DNA of 64,000 nt from Mytilus edulis (Eukaryota; Mollusca; Bivalvia; Mytilida; Mytilidae). Shown piece by piece: positions 34,556-46,986 of the stretch. Within the stretch, counting starts at the first letter, position 1, and the number at the start of each line of letters is the position of its first letter. Position numbers and translations under genes: made by a program. The notes under the pieces were generated by a model. It was not told where the DNA came from and ran no database searches. It saw nothing but the letters and a program-made list of their open reading frames with translations. The stretch lies in assembly GCF_963676685.1 (NCBI RefSeq), contig NC_092348.1:30045386-30109385 (forward strand), in the 5' to 3' direction.

Positions 34556-34570
34556 ACCATTATCTAATAA

Positions 34571-35916
34571 TATGTTTTTTTTAAATTATAACGGTTTGCC
34601 GGTAGTAAGTCTATGCTTGCCTTGAACTGTGCAAATGCTTACATGCTCTTCATTCGTGCAAGTAAACTTTATTTTTTGCCTACGTACTGCACGGAGTACA
34701 AACGAGTACTGTCGCGTATATGCTTGTTATCTGAAACGGCTTCATACTAAATCTGTTGGAGGTTTACTTTTAAAACTGATTGATGTGTTTTTCAAGTAAC
34801 TGCGATTTCTTTAAGATCGATACTTTGTGTGTTTCGTCTTTTTGTTAAAGTTTTTGCTGTGCTTTGTGTCGATCTGATGAGCCAACCCTTTCCGATAATT
34901 GCTGGAGTGTTCGTTATTTTTGTGATGTTAGAACCCTGGAAAACATTGTTTACCTTGCTTCATTCTCTGGGTTCCTGTCCAATGTCAAAATATTGTGTTG
35001 CATTGGTTGCTGTTGGTTGCTAGCTGTTCCTAGTTTATTTTTTTGTCGTTAATTATTCAACATTTTCTCATTCGAACTGTACCACATTGTTGTTTTATAT
35101 AGTGAACTATCGGTATAGGTTTTGCTTATTGTTGAAGGTCGTAGTTTGGCCTATCTCGTCGACCGCCTGTTTTTGTTGGGTTTTTTTTGCTCGAAAGAAT
35201 AAGATCACTCATGTTCTTCCTTGCATTATTTAAGAGCTGAATATACACTTCTATCCCACTTACTCGGCACTTCACACTGCAAAAATACTTAGCAGTAATC
35301 CTCCATATTACACCATAAAAATATTCTGTTAAGATATGCTTCAGTTGTGTTTTTATATATTCTAAGGCGAAGAAAAAATCTTAAAACAGGCAACTGACTG
35401 CTTTGAAGTCTTTCAATTTAATTCGGTTAAATATATTTACGAGATAAAACAATCTTTAGCAGACAAATAAACTTGTTGATCATCTTTTTTTCAGTTTTCA
35501 GTCGCAAATGTACACATACTAGTATGCACTAAGAATTTTCTTTGAAAAACAAGTTATGAAATAATAACTACATACATAATATACCTGGCAACCGTTAGAA
35601 GCTACATACAAATATACTACCAAAACAACTAATATACGATAACCTATAGTTGCTAACATTCATGTACGTCATTTCGTCTCTAGCGGATTGTCACCTTATT
35701 GGCAATCATACCATATTCTAATTCTCTATTAAATGATGAAGTGAACATAGAGTGTTTTTATTTTACATCAAAGGGGAGGACTTTGGTTTCATTCAAAGGT
35801 GATAGGTCCAAAGAGGGAGATTTCGATTTTTTAAAAGAAACAAATGGGAGTCTCCATCCTAGAGCTGGTTAGTTAGCAGATGATGCTATTATCGAATACT
35901 GTTGTATTCATAAAAT
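34571..35916. other. Non-coding stretch with weak repeat traces
   Basis: TATTGTTGAAGGTCGTAG near 35130 and TTATTGGCAATCATACC near 35698 are remnants of the GTTGTCTCATTGGCA family. No gene seen. Confidence 0.4.
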
Positions 35917-36165
35917 TGAGAAAGGAAATGGGGAATGTGTCAAAGCGACAACAACCCGACCATAGAGCAGACAACAGCCGAAGGCAACCAATGGGTCTTC
36001 AATGTAGCGAGAAACTCCCGCACCCGTAAGCGTCTTTCAGCTGGCCCCTTAAAAAATATGTATACTAGTACAGTGATAATGGACTTCATACTAAACTCCG
36101 AATTATACACAAGAAACTAAAATTAAAAATCATACAAGACTAACAAAGGCCAGAGGCTCCTGACA
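35917..36165 (+). repeat. Retroelement tail copy downstream of the minus ABHD gene
   Basis: GGGGAATGTGTCAAAGCG, ACAACCCGACCATAGAGCAG, ACTCCCGCACCCGTAAG and CAAAGGCCAGAGGCTCCTG in order: the reverse complement of the tail at 50560-50815. Confidence 0.65.
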
Positions 36166-36406
36166 TATATATATACATATATATGAACAAGAAAAGTATA
36201 AGTAAATTGAAGAATAATCAAAACACTTCTAGTTTCAACCTTTATTCATTGATAAATAGAAAGATAAACATTTAACACAGAACAGAGACGATGTATAACA
36301 TTAACATAACATAGCAATAAATATATATTATCACAGCAAAAATAGTGGTACAAAAATATAATTCTTAAAGAAAGACAAAATAGTTGTGTCTGCTCAGTTA
36401 TGGCCC

Positions 36407-36412
36407 TTTATT
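36407..36412 (-). promoter_or_regulatory. Possible polyadenylation signal of the minus ABHD gene
   Basis: Minus-strand AATAAA in GTGAATAAAGGGCC about 185 nt after the stop. A second AATAAA is at 36241-36246. Which one is used cannot be told. Confidence 0.35.
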
Positions 36413-36594
36413 CACTTTCCGGCAATTTCTCAATTAAGTTTCTTTTAATGCCCACTTAGAAACTTAGTAAGATCTTGCAGTTTGACCTTATAAATGTAAC
36501 AGATTTACCCTTATTTTCAGATCTTTTTAAAGCTTATATTTCAGATCCTTTTAAAGCAAATATTTTAGAATGTAAAGCTAGTCATGTGATTAGG

Positions 36595-39500
36595 TCATGT
36601 GGTTTTCTTTGTACTGGTACTTTCAAAGCTCAATATAATATCTTCCAGTTTGTCATGTGAGACGACGCTGTTCTGGTCTGCAGCTTTACAGATCTCTGAG
36701 ACAACAACATTAAATATATCAGATCTATCAGCGTACACGTGATGCCCTGCATCTGGGATTTTCTGAAATGAAAAAGATTTTGTATGACTTAGACAAATTA
36801 TAAACCAAAAGACATCTAGATATTAACATATAGTCTTTAAAAAGGACAAGTGGATATTTAATACACATATCAAAATGATAAATCAAAATATGAATTGCCT
36901 AGAGTTTTACAGTTGTGAATAAATCTAAAGTACAATAAAGATAAGTTCAGAGATAACACACAAGTCTGTGTTTAAAATTATTTAACCCTGCACTCTAATA
37001 TCGGCCACTGTGCATCGGATAATATTTTATACAGCAATTTCGTAAACTGTACAGGCAGAAACGATGTGTTCTTTTTCAAAAAGAGATGCCTGAATAACTG
37101 CATAATAATCAGCAATAGTGAGACTTAATATACATTAAGCTCTTCGGGTGAAACTAAAAACATTTTCAGTAACATCTACAGGATGTTTGTACAAGAAATA
37201 AAATAGTTAAATCCAAACATGGAAGCATCAAAATATAATAAAGAAATTGCACAGAATTTGAGTAGACTTGGGAGGACATGAAAGAGTTAACTATGTTGAC
37301 CTAATATAACACTTAAAAACAATATAAATTAGATAATGAAAAGGAAGCCCAATCCAAAACAGTCCTTCGAAAATGGATAAAAACAACAATTTTAACTTTA
37401 AACTAGATTTTTTAGGGAAATTTCACTTCTGACCTTTCAAAGCTGACTTTGTGGTTTGGGCTTTGTTCATTGTTGAAAGTTGTACGGTAACCAATAGTTG
37501 TTATAGTTTCGGTATTATTTGGTGTCTTCTAGAGAGGTGTCTCATTGGCAATCATACCACATCTTTTTTATATTTGTAGGAAAAAAACTCTTGATGTTAG
37601 TCTTTATATTTACCTGTACAGTAACATAACTAGAATCCCTTGCCGTCTGTACTTGGTACCCTGCTGTTTTATCCATCCAGGACTCAGATCCATACAATAT
37701 AGACACTGGTAATTCCTTTGGTAAATTGACAGCCCTGTTTATCATAGGATTTTTTGCCCAAATGTATGGTCCAAGACTTATACTCTTGAATGCAATCTCG
37801 CCACTGGAACATAAAATATGTTTAATGAACTTTCTAGCCACCAAGCACTATAAATTCAAAATCAATAATATCATTTGTGTATTATAATGCAAATCTTCAA
37901 AGATGAAAAATTATGTTTATCTAAATAATGCTATAATTATGTATGTTGTAGATGAAGTTTTAATCATTTCCATATTCATTCATTTGCAGCATATATTTTT
38001 TTACGTTAATAGAAAGTAGTATGTATATGTTTTTTCTTGTCTCTCTAAGACTTTTATATCTAGCGCCTTAGGGTTTCGTATATTAACATGTTACTTTTGT
38101 ACTACAGTGAAAAAAAATGAGAGTTTTGTACTAATTAGTTGTAATGTGATGTCACAATCATGCTATTACATCTTAGAATACTCTCAAGCATTTGAATCAC
38201 CATGTAAGGAAAACGTCAAAAACTCTACATACTAAATTAAATATAGAAAACAACCCAATGTTTGAAAATTACAATACCATAGATTGCTATTACCTTGGAG
38301 TTCTTGCGTTACAATGATAGATGTAATTACTGACGGTATCGTCCGTAAGGGCATCAGCAAACTTGTTCTGGATATCAGATCTAAATTTCTTCACCAATCC
38401 AGGACCTGAAAATTGAAAAAATTTCTCTGTTTTCATATTTAGATAAAGTTTCAGTAATAATCAAGATATCGACACATAATTGTCCTTTATTTCCAAAATG
38501 CTATTTTATTCTTAAAGTGAAAAATGCGCAAAATAAGATATATGCTATTAGCATTTGAAAGTGTTTTTTAATTACGATACTTAGAAAAATCTCTTAGCTT
38601 AATAGTAGAAAAATTGCTGAGTGGCCTAATTTATATTACATACCAAATGGTCCTGAAGCCCGTAGAAAAGACATCGGGTAAAATAGACTTCCGATTCCAA
38701 GTAAGATTTTGTATCGTGTCGGCATCTGTGTTTCTGGTGGCTTTTCGTGATATCCCCAGGGATCTGTTGGTATTAAATGCTGAATTCGTTCTGGGTATTT
38801 CAATGCATATGATGTACTAAGATATCCACCTAAACTATGCCCAAGTAAAATAAACTTCTCCAGTTTCATTTGCTTTCTCCATTCTTCAATGGAGTCTACA
38901 AATTGGTCCTCTGCCACATCTGTTTTTGTACTTAATGTTGGTCTAGAACTTTTACCAAAACCAATGAGATCAAATGCATATACGGGTCTATTTTTCGATA
39001 GTTCTGTTAGATTTTTGGCCCATAGTCCAATACCACCTCCCATTCCGTGTACTAGAACTAAAGGTGTTCCACTATGATTTTCGTTAATAGATATTGTCCA
39101 TAATTGATGTTTCGGATTTGAAAGTTGGACAAATCTCGTGGTGTATGGAATTTTCAAATACGCTAAAATGAATTAGGAATAAATGGTTAATTGTTAAATT
39201 TCTTTAGAACAAGCTGATGTTAAAGAAATGTAATCATATAAACTTTAGCATGTTTAAACCAGGATAACACATTAATTTTTATAAAATACATATAAACATT
39301 TTGGCAGTATAAATATATTAAATGCAAAAGAAACGTGTTGAAATTCCAATGTTTGCATTGCATGAAAACAATTTACAATTAATCAAAAAATTAAGTGAAA
39401 GAGATACAGTTGGGATATATAACCATCACCTATGTCACAATCGCCCCAAAGAGGAAACATTTAAGGGGATAAAGCAAGTTATAAATTGTATCGCATCTCT

Positions 39501-42500
39501 ACGCCCGATAAAATTGTAATGATCGTGCCCTAACTGTAGTCTCAAACCTAGATCTGCGCCCAATAGAGGGGGTGTCATCAGAGACATATATAAAGTATTA
39601 TATGCATGTATCTGGTGCCATGCATTAATTTGATTGATTGATTGATAAAAAAAATTGCACATAAAAATATAATTGGTGCAGATAACTTGTGATTCGCATT
39701 TTCTGAACGGCACACACTAGCTTTAGTCCACGCAATATTTTTTTATTCAATGTATCGTACCTTTTAGTAGTTTTTCTTCCACTTCAGCTAATTTTGCCTT
39801 GGATGTTGGCCTCCATTTCGGTAACTTTCTACAACTTTGTTCTGGCTGCTGACAATGGCTGTTGTAGATGAAAAGGAGATACATCAATGGTTATACATTT
39901 TCAGATAAGAAGCACGGATCATGTGAATCAGAAAATGTAGTGCTTTCATTATAATATGTAACATCATTTGCTTACATGTTCTATAAAATCTCCAGGCCCC
40001 TACTATATGTATGGAATATTATGTTTAAAACGTTTACCGTTTATATAAATTATTTTAAAACGCATTGATCATACATATAGAAACATAATATCAACTGTAT
40101 TGCCATGAGTCATCGAATACCATGTATCGATAATTAAGTTTTTTTGTACTGAAATGGTAACTATAAAAATTAACTAGTTTTCAGATATACAGTATTAAAG
40201 TTGTTTTAGCTTTGCCATGTAGCTTTTGTTTAAGCAAATAATATAAGCCAGAATGTACAAAATAAAGACCTACAGTGAGCATTACGATTTATTAAATAGT
40301 TTCTTAGACATTTTAGAGGGAGCTCAAAATTTGTATAGTCTGCAATAAGAGGCCATGATAATATTTGTGACTTTCCACATTTTACGGTTTCAAACAAATT
40401 AGACATGGCCCTGTCTGAAATCTTGTCAAATAAAACAGAGAAAAAAATCAGAAAGTATTGATTAACCTTCATTGAGAATGCTCTGAAAGACTTGCAAAAA
40501 TGCATTAGTAGATGCGAAGCTTAAAAACCCAACCCTGAACTTAAAACGATTTTTTTCTGCTTATTTTTATCATATTTCTGTACTATTTTTTTATTTATTA
40601 TTATTAACACGACATAGTATTAGACAGACTCAGTTTGTTCTAACTGCAATATAGTCTGACCAATATATATACATTTACTTCCCCAGATATAGTTATCTTG
40701 CGATTATATAGACATATGCCATGTTAAACAAATACCACTGTTCGTCGTTCCAAATATGAAGTATGAAAGAAACTAAAAGTTGTAATAGTGTCGTGGAAAT
40801 AGGAGAAACTTTTTAAAAGTATTCGTCAAAAAACTAGGCTTATTATTTATATTGTTTTACAATGCAACATTTCTTCAATATAGGACACAGTTGAAAACGC
40901 AAAATATCACCGTATTCTGCATGTTTTCAATTGTCAAAAAAATATTTTGATAAATTAATCTCTCTTAAATAGAGAAAAGCACTTAATCTGTAATCAATAT
41001 GCTCAATAGCCCTTAAAGTTCTGATGTGCAGGTCATGGACCGATTTAGATGAAAACTTTTAATAAAAAGAAATGTGGGAGTAAACATACATTTTTTTAAA
41101 TGTGACATCAACCTAACCTGACCTAATCATGTGACATCAACCTAACCTGACCGGCCTAATCATGTGACATCAATCTAACCTGACCTAATCATGCTAATGT
41201 GATATTAAACTAACGACAAAAATAATGAAAGAACATCGAGAGGATAACATACAGTTTTCAACAATAGACATGGGTCTAAATTTCAACAAAAACATTTAAA
41301 GGTCTGTCGTTACTGAGACAAAATTATCCAAATAACATGATCATTCAAGACATGGCGGAACATCGGGAAAATATAAAAATCTATTTTCATATTTTAGCGT
41401 TTTTCTTGGATATGCCGGTTAATATAAATCTACTACAAAGTAACAGGTAAAATGTTGGTTTTTTTTATCAATTCCTAGACTTTCCACAGCAGACATCAGA
41501 TGTATGCAAAATTAATTGAAATTAAAAAGAAAACAAAAAATAACGGATTTTAAAGAAAATGGGGCAGTGCTAATAATTGTCATGTGTCAAATATACATAT
41601 AAGTTCTGGAACATGCAATTAATTCTCCATTGGATCTTTTGATTTCCAAATAGTTACAAAATTTTAAGCAACTTTATATTAACTAAATTACACTTTCTAC
41701 AACTTTAATTACTTCTGGTTACTTGCTTCTTAGTTATAGTCATAATTCGAGAGAAGCAGCAAATCAGTCAACGTTCTCTGCAAATCCTTGAAGATGACGA
41801 CAAATGTTCATTTCTCTACTCTTCTCTCTCATATTTTTACCAGCTAAATGTATAATCGTGATCGTTGTCACTTTTATTTCTGGCTTGCTTTGTGTGGACG
41901 TGAAACAACAACCCCACTTTTTTTTTGCTTCTTCTTTTTTTTTTTTTGCTTTTCAGAGGCCCCTCATGGGTTTTTTGATTATGTGATTACTTGGCCGTTT
42001 TTTTAATGATTATTTGATTATTAACATGTAAGCCAAATATTTCATGATTATTTGATTACCTAGGATTGTATTTTTAGTTTATGATTATTTGATTACTAAA
42101 GATAAGCAAATATTTAATGATTTTGTGATTATATTGGCAAAAAAATGGTGATTATGTGATTACTAGGACCCCCCCCCCCCCCCATGAGGGGCCTCTTTTC
42201 ACGATCCACATTCATATCGTTTTGTAAAACGTGGACGAAAAACGAGCAGTCATATTTATCTTAATTTTACAATATTTTTGTTAGGGGCATTTTTTATTCA
42301 GTTACCGTGATTAGAAACATATACATATTGATTGTTAGATATACTGTTCCCAGGTTACATTTTTTTTATTTCTTTAATATAGTGCAAGTATACCAGCTTC
42401 CTAATACTGATACTGAATTATACAATTATCCGAACAACTGAAGATAATTGATTATCCTAAAAAAAATCATCAAGATATTTCATACGCATCGAATAATATA

Positions 42501-42670
42501 AAGGTATTTTAATTACCAATAATGAAGCGAATAACTAATAACAAATCAGTTGATCCATAATCAGTGTAAATGTACTGAATGTACTATGATGTTGTACGAC
42601 TTGTACGATATTTTACTTACTGTGCCGGTTCTGCATTGTTAGTTGGTAGGTCTGTTACTTGAGTTTCCAT
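36595..42670 (-). CDS. ABHD4/ABHD5-family alpha/beta hydrolase, 6 exons, 378 aa
   Basis: Exons in order: 42621-42670 (ATG 42668-42670), 39761-39858, 38644-39162, 38294-38405, 37614-37803, 36595-36762 (TGA 36595-36597). All introns are GT-AG, phases agree, total 1137 nt. The long exon holds the oxyanion motif VHGMGGG and the nucleophile elbow GHSLGGY (Ser 159). The acid is probably Asp 304 in SESWMD, and the His is in HHVYAD (330). ABHD4 hydrolyses N-acyl-phospholipids; ABHD5 is a catalytically dead lipase co-activator. The intact serine points to a working hydrolase. The N-terminus keeps one Trp (KWRPTS), and Glu 300 stands where ABHD5 has its activating Arg. The length fits (human members about 340-350 aa). 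The small first exon is the least certain part. Confidence 0.88.
37437..37570 (+). repeat. Dispersed repeat, GTTGTCTCATTGGCA family, in an ABHD intron
   Basis: TTCATTGTTGAAAGTTGTAC, then GTGTCTCATTGGCAATCATA at the end. Opposite orientation to the gene. Confidence 0.55.
39859..41955. other. First intron of the minus ABHD gene, proximal part
   Basis: AT-rich and non-coding. A small tandem repeat lies at 41100-41193 (about 29-33 bp unit with TGTGACATCAACCTAACCTG, three copies). Confidence 0.45.
41100..41193. repeat. Three-copy minisatellite
   Basis: Unit ATGTGACATCAACCTAACCT plus GACCTAATC. The middle copy has four extra bases (GGCC). Confidence 0.7.
41956..42195. mobile_element. MITE, first of two copies (GAGGCCCCTCATGGG ends)
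   Basis: Ends GAGGCCCCTCATGGG and its complement. The interior is repeats of TGATTATTTGATTAC and a C-run. Flanks share CTTTTCA, a possible duplication of 7-8 bp. Nearly the same interior is at 61405-61627. Lies in intron 1 of the minus ABHD gene. Confidence 0.7.
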
Positions 42671-43933
42671 GCTGAAAACTGACTATAAAATTAGGTATAT
42701 TGTTTTATTTAATCCATGAAAAATATTCAGAAGTGAATGAAATTGAGTCATCAATATTAGGTAGAACGATCAAAATATAGAGCGTAGATTTCGACTCGCC
42801 GGTGACAATTATAACAATAAGCCGTTAAAAAAGACCGCTTGTGAATGTTAGTACACGGGGACTCGGTTTAACGGAAAGATATCTTTTAGTATAAATATAT
42901 TGCTAGTATTATGCTCGGTATTATGGGCCAAGTGTTAAAAGATGCATACCCACCGATTGAAAAATAAACTTTTTACTCAGTTATGGAAACATGTTATGAT
43001 AAATTCAACGTATGTATTAACCATTACTCGGTTAGAAATCGCAATTTTATTCGAAATGATAATTAAGTTATGATCGTATCTCAGTGTGTTTAATTAACTT
43101 GCGTATAATGATTTTCGGACTGTCCAATTGACCTGATGTGTATAACGATCAGGAAGTGCAGTGGCGGATCTAAAAAGGGGGTGGGTCCGGGGGTTTCAAC
43201 CCCTCTTTTTTTGGACGTTCAATGTAATTGAATGGCCATTGGGGACATATAGTTGGAATCTCCCTTTCTTTAGTCGGGCCTGTAGTGGTACACATTTTGT
43301 ACAGCAGCTACAAATAATGATGTTCCATTGCAATTTTGGTTATTTCCAAACATTTCGTGACTTGTGTCTTACCACTAGGTCGACAGTACAGTTGGTGAGC
43401 ACACGCCCCAGACAAGTTTTGTTCATACTTTTTAAAAGTAACAACGCTGTGTTTGAAACAACCTAGTTTGTCCCATGTGCTGGTTTGTTTAGTCCCAGTT
43501 GATATCCGATAGACCCATGTCAACGTTTTGGCAGTGTTATTCTAAGACTCTCACCTGTGTGACTTTATATTATTAGTTAAGGTTTATTATATGAATTTCA
43601 TGTAAAATACTGTATGTTGTAACAATTATATACTAGTATGTTATATGTATATGTCCCCCCCCCCCTCCTGGGGACCGAATTTGGGAAATAAAATATCTTC
43701 TCCAATTTTGACAAATACTTAGGTTAGTGCAGTTCCAGTTTTTTTGTGTTCGGGTAAATTAAAAAAGCAAAAGCAGCCCCCTTTCTCTCTCTTTAAACCT
43801 GTTAATAGGGCTATATTCAAGCACATCCACTCACGAATATTTCAAACTTTGTTATGCAATCTTTTAGAACTTAGCATTTAGGGTGATGGCTAATCCAGGA
43901 AATGTGCACCAAACGCAGAACCCCCGTTTTTAT
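42671..43933. other. Intergenic part next to the minus ABHD start
   Basis: Includes AGTGGCGGATCT near 43158 (a common short repeat whose complement is near 59909). CTGGGGACCGAATTTGGGAAAT near 43668 followed by AATAAA looks like the 3' end of a degraded LINE. No TATA box recognised near the ATG at 42670. Confidence 0.35.
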
Positions 43934-45082
43934 ACGCCCGTCGTCTTTTAGACGGGACGTATTATGGTATACCGTTGCCCATCCGTCCGTCTGTCCGTCC
44001 GTCGTCCACACTTCGGACAATAACTCAAAAAGGCTTTCACCAATGCCCATGAAACTTAAGTAAATTGTTTATATCTATTAACGTAAACTCCCTTTCGTTT
44101 TTTTTTTAAATTTCAGATTTTAAGTTTTGGATTTATGGGGCTTTATTCATTAAAAAAAAGGGGGATTTTCAACACTTCGGACAATAACTCAAAAAGGCTT
44201 TCACCAATGTCCATGAAACTTTGGTGAATTGTTTATATATATTGATGTAAGCTCCCTTTCAATTTTTATAAATTTCAGATTTTAAGTTTTGGATTTATGG
44301 GGCTTTATTCATAAAAAAAGGGGGATTTTCAACACTTCGGACAATAACTCAAAAACGCTTTCACCACTGTGCATGAAACTTAACTGAATTGTTTATATCT
44401 ATTGACGTAAGCTCCCTTTCAATTTTTATAAATTTCAGATTTTAAGTTTTGGATTTATGGGGCTTTATTCATAAAAAAGGGGGATTTTCAACACTTCGGA
44501 CAATAACTCAAAAAGGCTTTCACCAATGTCCATGAAACTTTGTTGAATTGTTTATATCTATTGATGTAAGCTCCCTTTCAATTTTTATAAATTTCAGATT
44601 TTAAGTTTTGGATTTATGGGGTTTATTCATAAAAAAAGGGGGATTTTCAACACTTTGGACAATAACTTAAAAAGGCTTTCACCAATGTCCATGAAACTTT
44701 GGTGAATTGTTTATATCTATTGATGTAAGCTCCCTTTCAATTTTTATAAATTTCAGATTTTACATTTCCGTGTTATGAATTTTTATGCTTAAAAAATGGG
44801 GGATTTTCCAATTTTGGGACAATAACTAACACTTTCACAAAATTTTATGCAACTTTGATAAATTGTTTATATCTATTGACATAAGCTCCCTTTCCATTTT
44901 TATAAATTTTAGATTTTACGTTTTCTTAAGTAATAAATTGTTATACTTAAAAAAGGGGGATTTTATGAAACTTTGGTGAATATATTAATGTAACATCGCT
45001 TTTGATTTGTAGTTGATCATATAAATTCATTTAAAACATAAAAGACAAGTTAAAAGAGCAACGGGCGTATCATGCGCTAAAG
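43934..45082. repeat. Element with ATACGCCCGT ends holding a tandem array of about 160-bp units
   Basis: TATACGCCCGTCGTC at the left, AACGGGCGTATCATGCGC at the right. Between them, units starting CTTCGGACAATAACTC occur at 44011, 44175, 44335, 44494 and 44653 (variant), with degraded units to about 44970. Spacing is 159-164 bp. It lies between the two ABHD starts. Confidence 0.75.
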
Positions 45083-46986
45083 CGCAGCCCTTTATTTAAC
45101 TATGAAATGAGCATCCTTTCCCCTTGTCCGAACTTAATATATTCTTGAAATTAACTGGTAAGATATGACGGAAATGTTTTAATATATATAAATTGCATCC
45201 TTTATACAAAGCTCGTGTTATAAATCTTGTGAAGTTTCCATCCCTTTGGGTTAGTAGAAGAATTCATACTCGCTCATTTTTTATACAAAACTGAGATTCA
45301 CTGAAATGAACGAAATTGTGTAGAGTGCTCATGTTCGAGATGACGAAATGGACAAACTTCATTCAGAGACGAATAGAGGAGGAAATACCATTGGTGTTTC
45401 GCTCTATAGCCGAGTGGCCCACGGAGAGGAAACTTATGGTATTCATATGGTACAGAAATCAGGGATTTATAATAATAAAGGGGGAGGCTATAGCCGGGGT
45501 TCAACATAGATGATAGAGTCCTGTCCTCTGGGAAATATGTCTGTTTTGTTTTTAAGACCATACATTCAGAGTATGTATAATGTATTGAAAACCCAGACTA
45601 ATCGTATATATGTGCCCAAAGAAGTTGCATAAATAAAATCCCAAAATGACATGGACATCAAAACCTTAATAAAATATTGAATGATACAGTCAAGCATGCA
45701 CGGGTTAAGACCTTCCAAAAGTATAATCTCAAATAGAGTAATAAGCGTTTGATGTTTTCATTTTTGTCAATTGGTGAGATAAATGTTGAATATGTTATAT
45801 TATGCTGTCAACCTATGTTGCCACATTTTTACAAAAGGTTCTTTTCGATAAAGATCTATCATTTATACTGAGTGACATTTACTATTGGTGCAAATAAAAT
45901 GTCGGTGTTTTTTTGGCGCAAATGAAATATACTTTTGTGGCGCAAGTGAAAGGTCATTTTGTTGGCGCAAATGAATTGTCAAAATGTATAAAAGCCAAAA
46001 AAAAAGGCACTGGAAATTTCTAATGTTACATCTCTGTTTGGTAGCATAATATGATTTATATTTAATGTCATGGATCTATTAATGAGGGTCATTAATGTCA
46101 TGTATCTATGTAAGTCGAACACATGGGATGATGGTCTCTTTTAAAGGCACACACAGACTGTCGTGTCGCTGATATTGGTACCTTTTTTGATTGTCAAATA
46201 TATCAATAGGACACGGATGGGGTAAAAAAAAATTGTGGGCAGGGATTAAGATTAGTTGTAATAACTTGTTTACCAATCCACTATAAACAAATCTGTTGAA
46301 ACAGAAATCAATAAGTAGAAATCAATGTCAATGGGTAATAAATGTGCATCGTCTGCAAAGAAGTCTTTAAACATTTTTAACGTTTTCTTTGTCTATAATA
46401 TTTATGATCTATGATATGGTTAACGCGTAAATAAGATGTCACGATAGCTAGGGTTGTTATATTCCTCAAAAATATAAATGGACAAGGATTTTGTACACTT
46501 TATAAATCACTATATATGAACTTTTAACGGCTACAGTCGGACGACAGTTTATCCGTGCCAAGTATGGATGAAATCCCTGAGATAGCTCGATAAATTCCAT
46601 ATAGCATACATGCAAACAGTTGCTTCCTGAAGACACTCACAACCTTTTTTCTCTTTCTCTTCAGTCTCTATTGTTTTTGGGTTTATTTTGGAGGGGGCGT
46701 CGTTTCATTTTCAGTGTTTCTGTTAAAGTTTTGTTATTTTCTATTTTATTTCAGTTATTCTAATTTGTTTTGTTGTCTTTGTAGATTGTTTATTTGTGTT
46801 CTAATATAAGAAAAAAAAGTGTTTTTTTTCTAAAAGTAAATAAATTCTGCCTTTTTTTTTATTTTTATCTCAAAGTCTTTAATCTTGTTGTGATATAACA
46901 TTTATCCGGATCTCTTTATCCGGGTGGAAATTAACAATGTACCGTATCATTCTGGATCCGTCATTGTTCCGAATGTTATTATCGTT
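45083..46986. other. Intergenic part before the plus ABHD gene
   Basis: Mostly unique. A degenerate tandem of GGCGCAAATGAAA words lies at 45886-45985. Just before the ATG (46900-46986) the DNA contains ATCCGG and GGATCC words, a plausible promoter region but without clear core elements. Confidence 0.35.

Larger units (their letters stand above)
32210..34570 (-). mobile_element. Third LINE, 5'-truncated and heavily broken
   Basis: Minus-strand LINE from the end of the endonuclease to the C-terminus. Pieces: 34220-34555 (end of endonuclease, KVWDFEKGDYDRYC), 33449-33943 (start of reverse transcriptase, NVIPVFKSGSQEILSNYRPI), 33175-33417 (FCDISKSFDRVWHEGLLHKL), 32398-32862 (thumb, YISFIRPILEYADTVWDN) and 32271-32456 (SVIREWNRLPQDV). 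At least two frameshifts and in-frame stops separate them. Sequence differs from the other two LINEs, so it is another family. Confidence 0.8.

Noticed and set aside
38889..39077. Open frame antisense to the ABHD catalytic exon
   Set aside because: Shadow of the real exon on the minus strand.
39322..39519. 65-codon open frame in an ABHD intron
   Set aside because: No splice or family support; lies within intron 2 on the other strand.
44011..44970. Regular array of about 160-bp units, considered as a CRISPR-like array
   Set aside because: Units are contiguous tandem repeats without spacers, in a eukaryotic genome.
45298..45561. Overlapping open frames on both strands between the ABHD genes
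   Set aside because: Both are short, lack domains and are probably chance in a less AT-rich patch.
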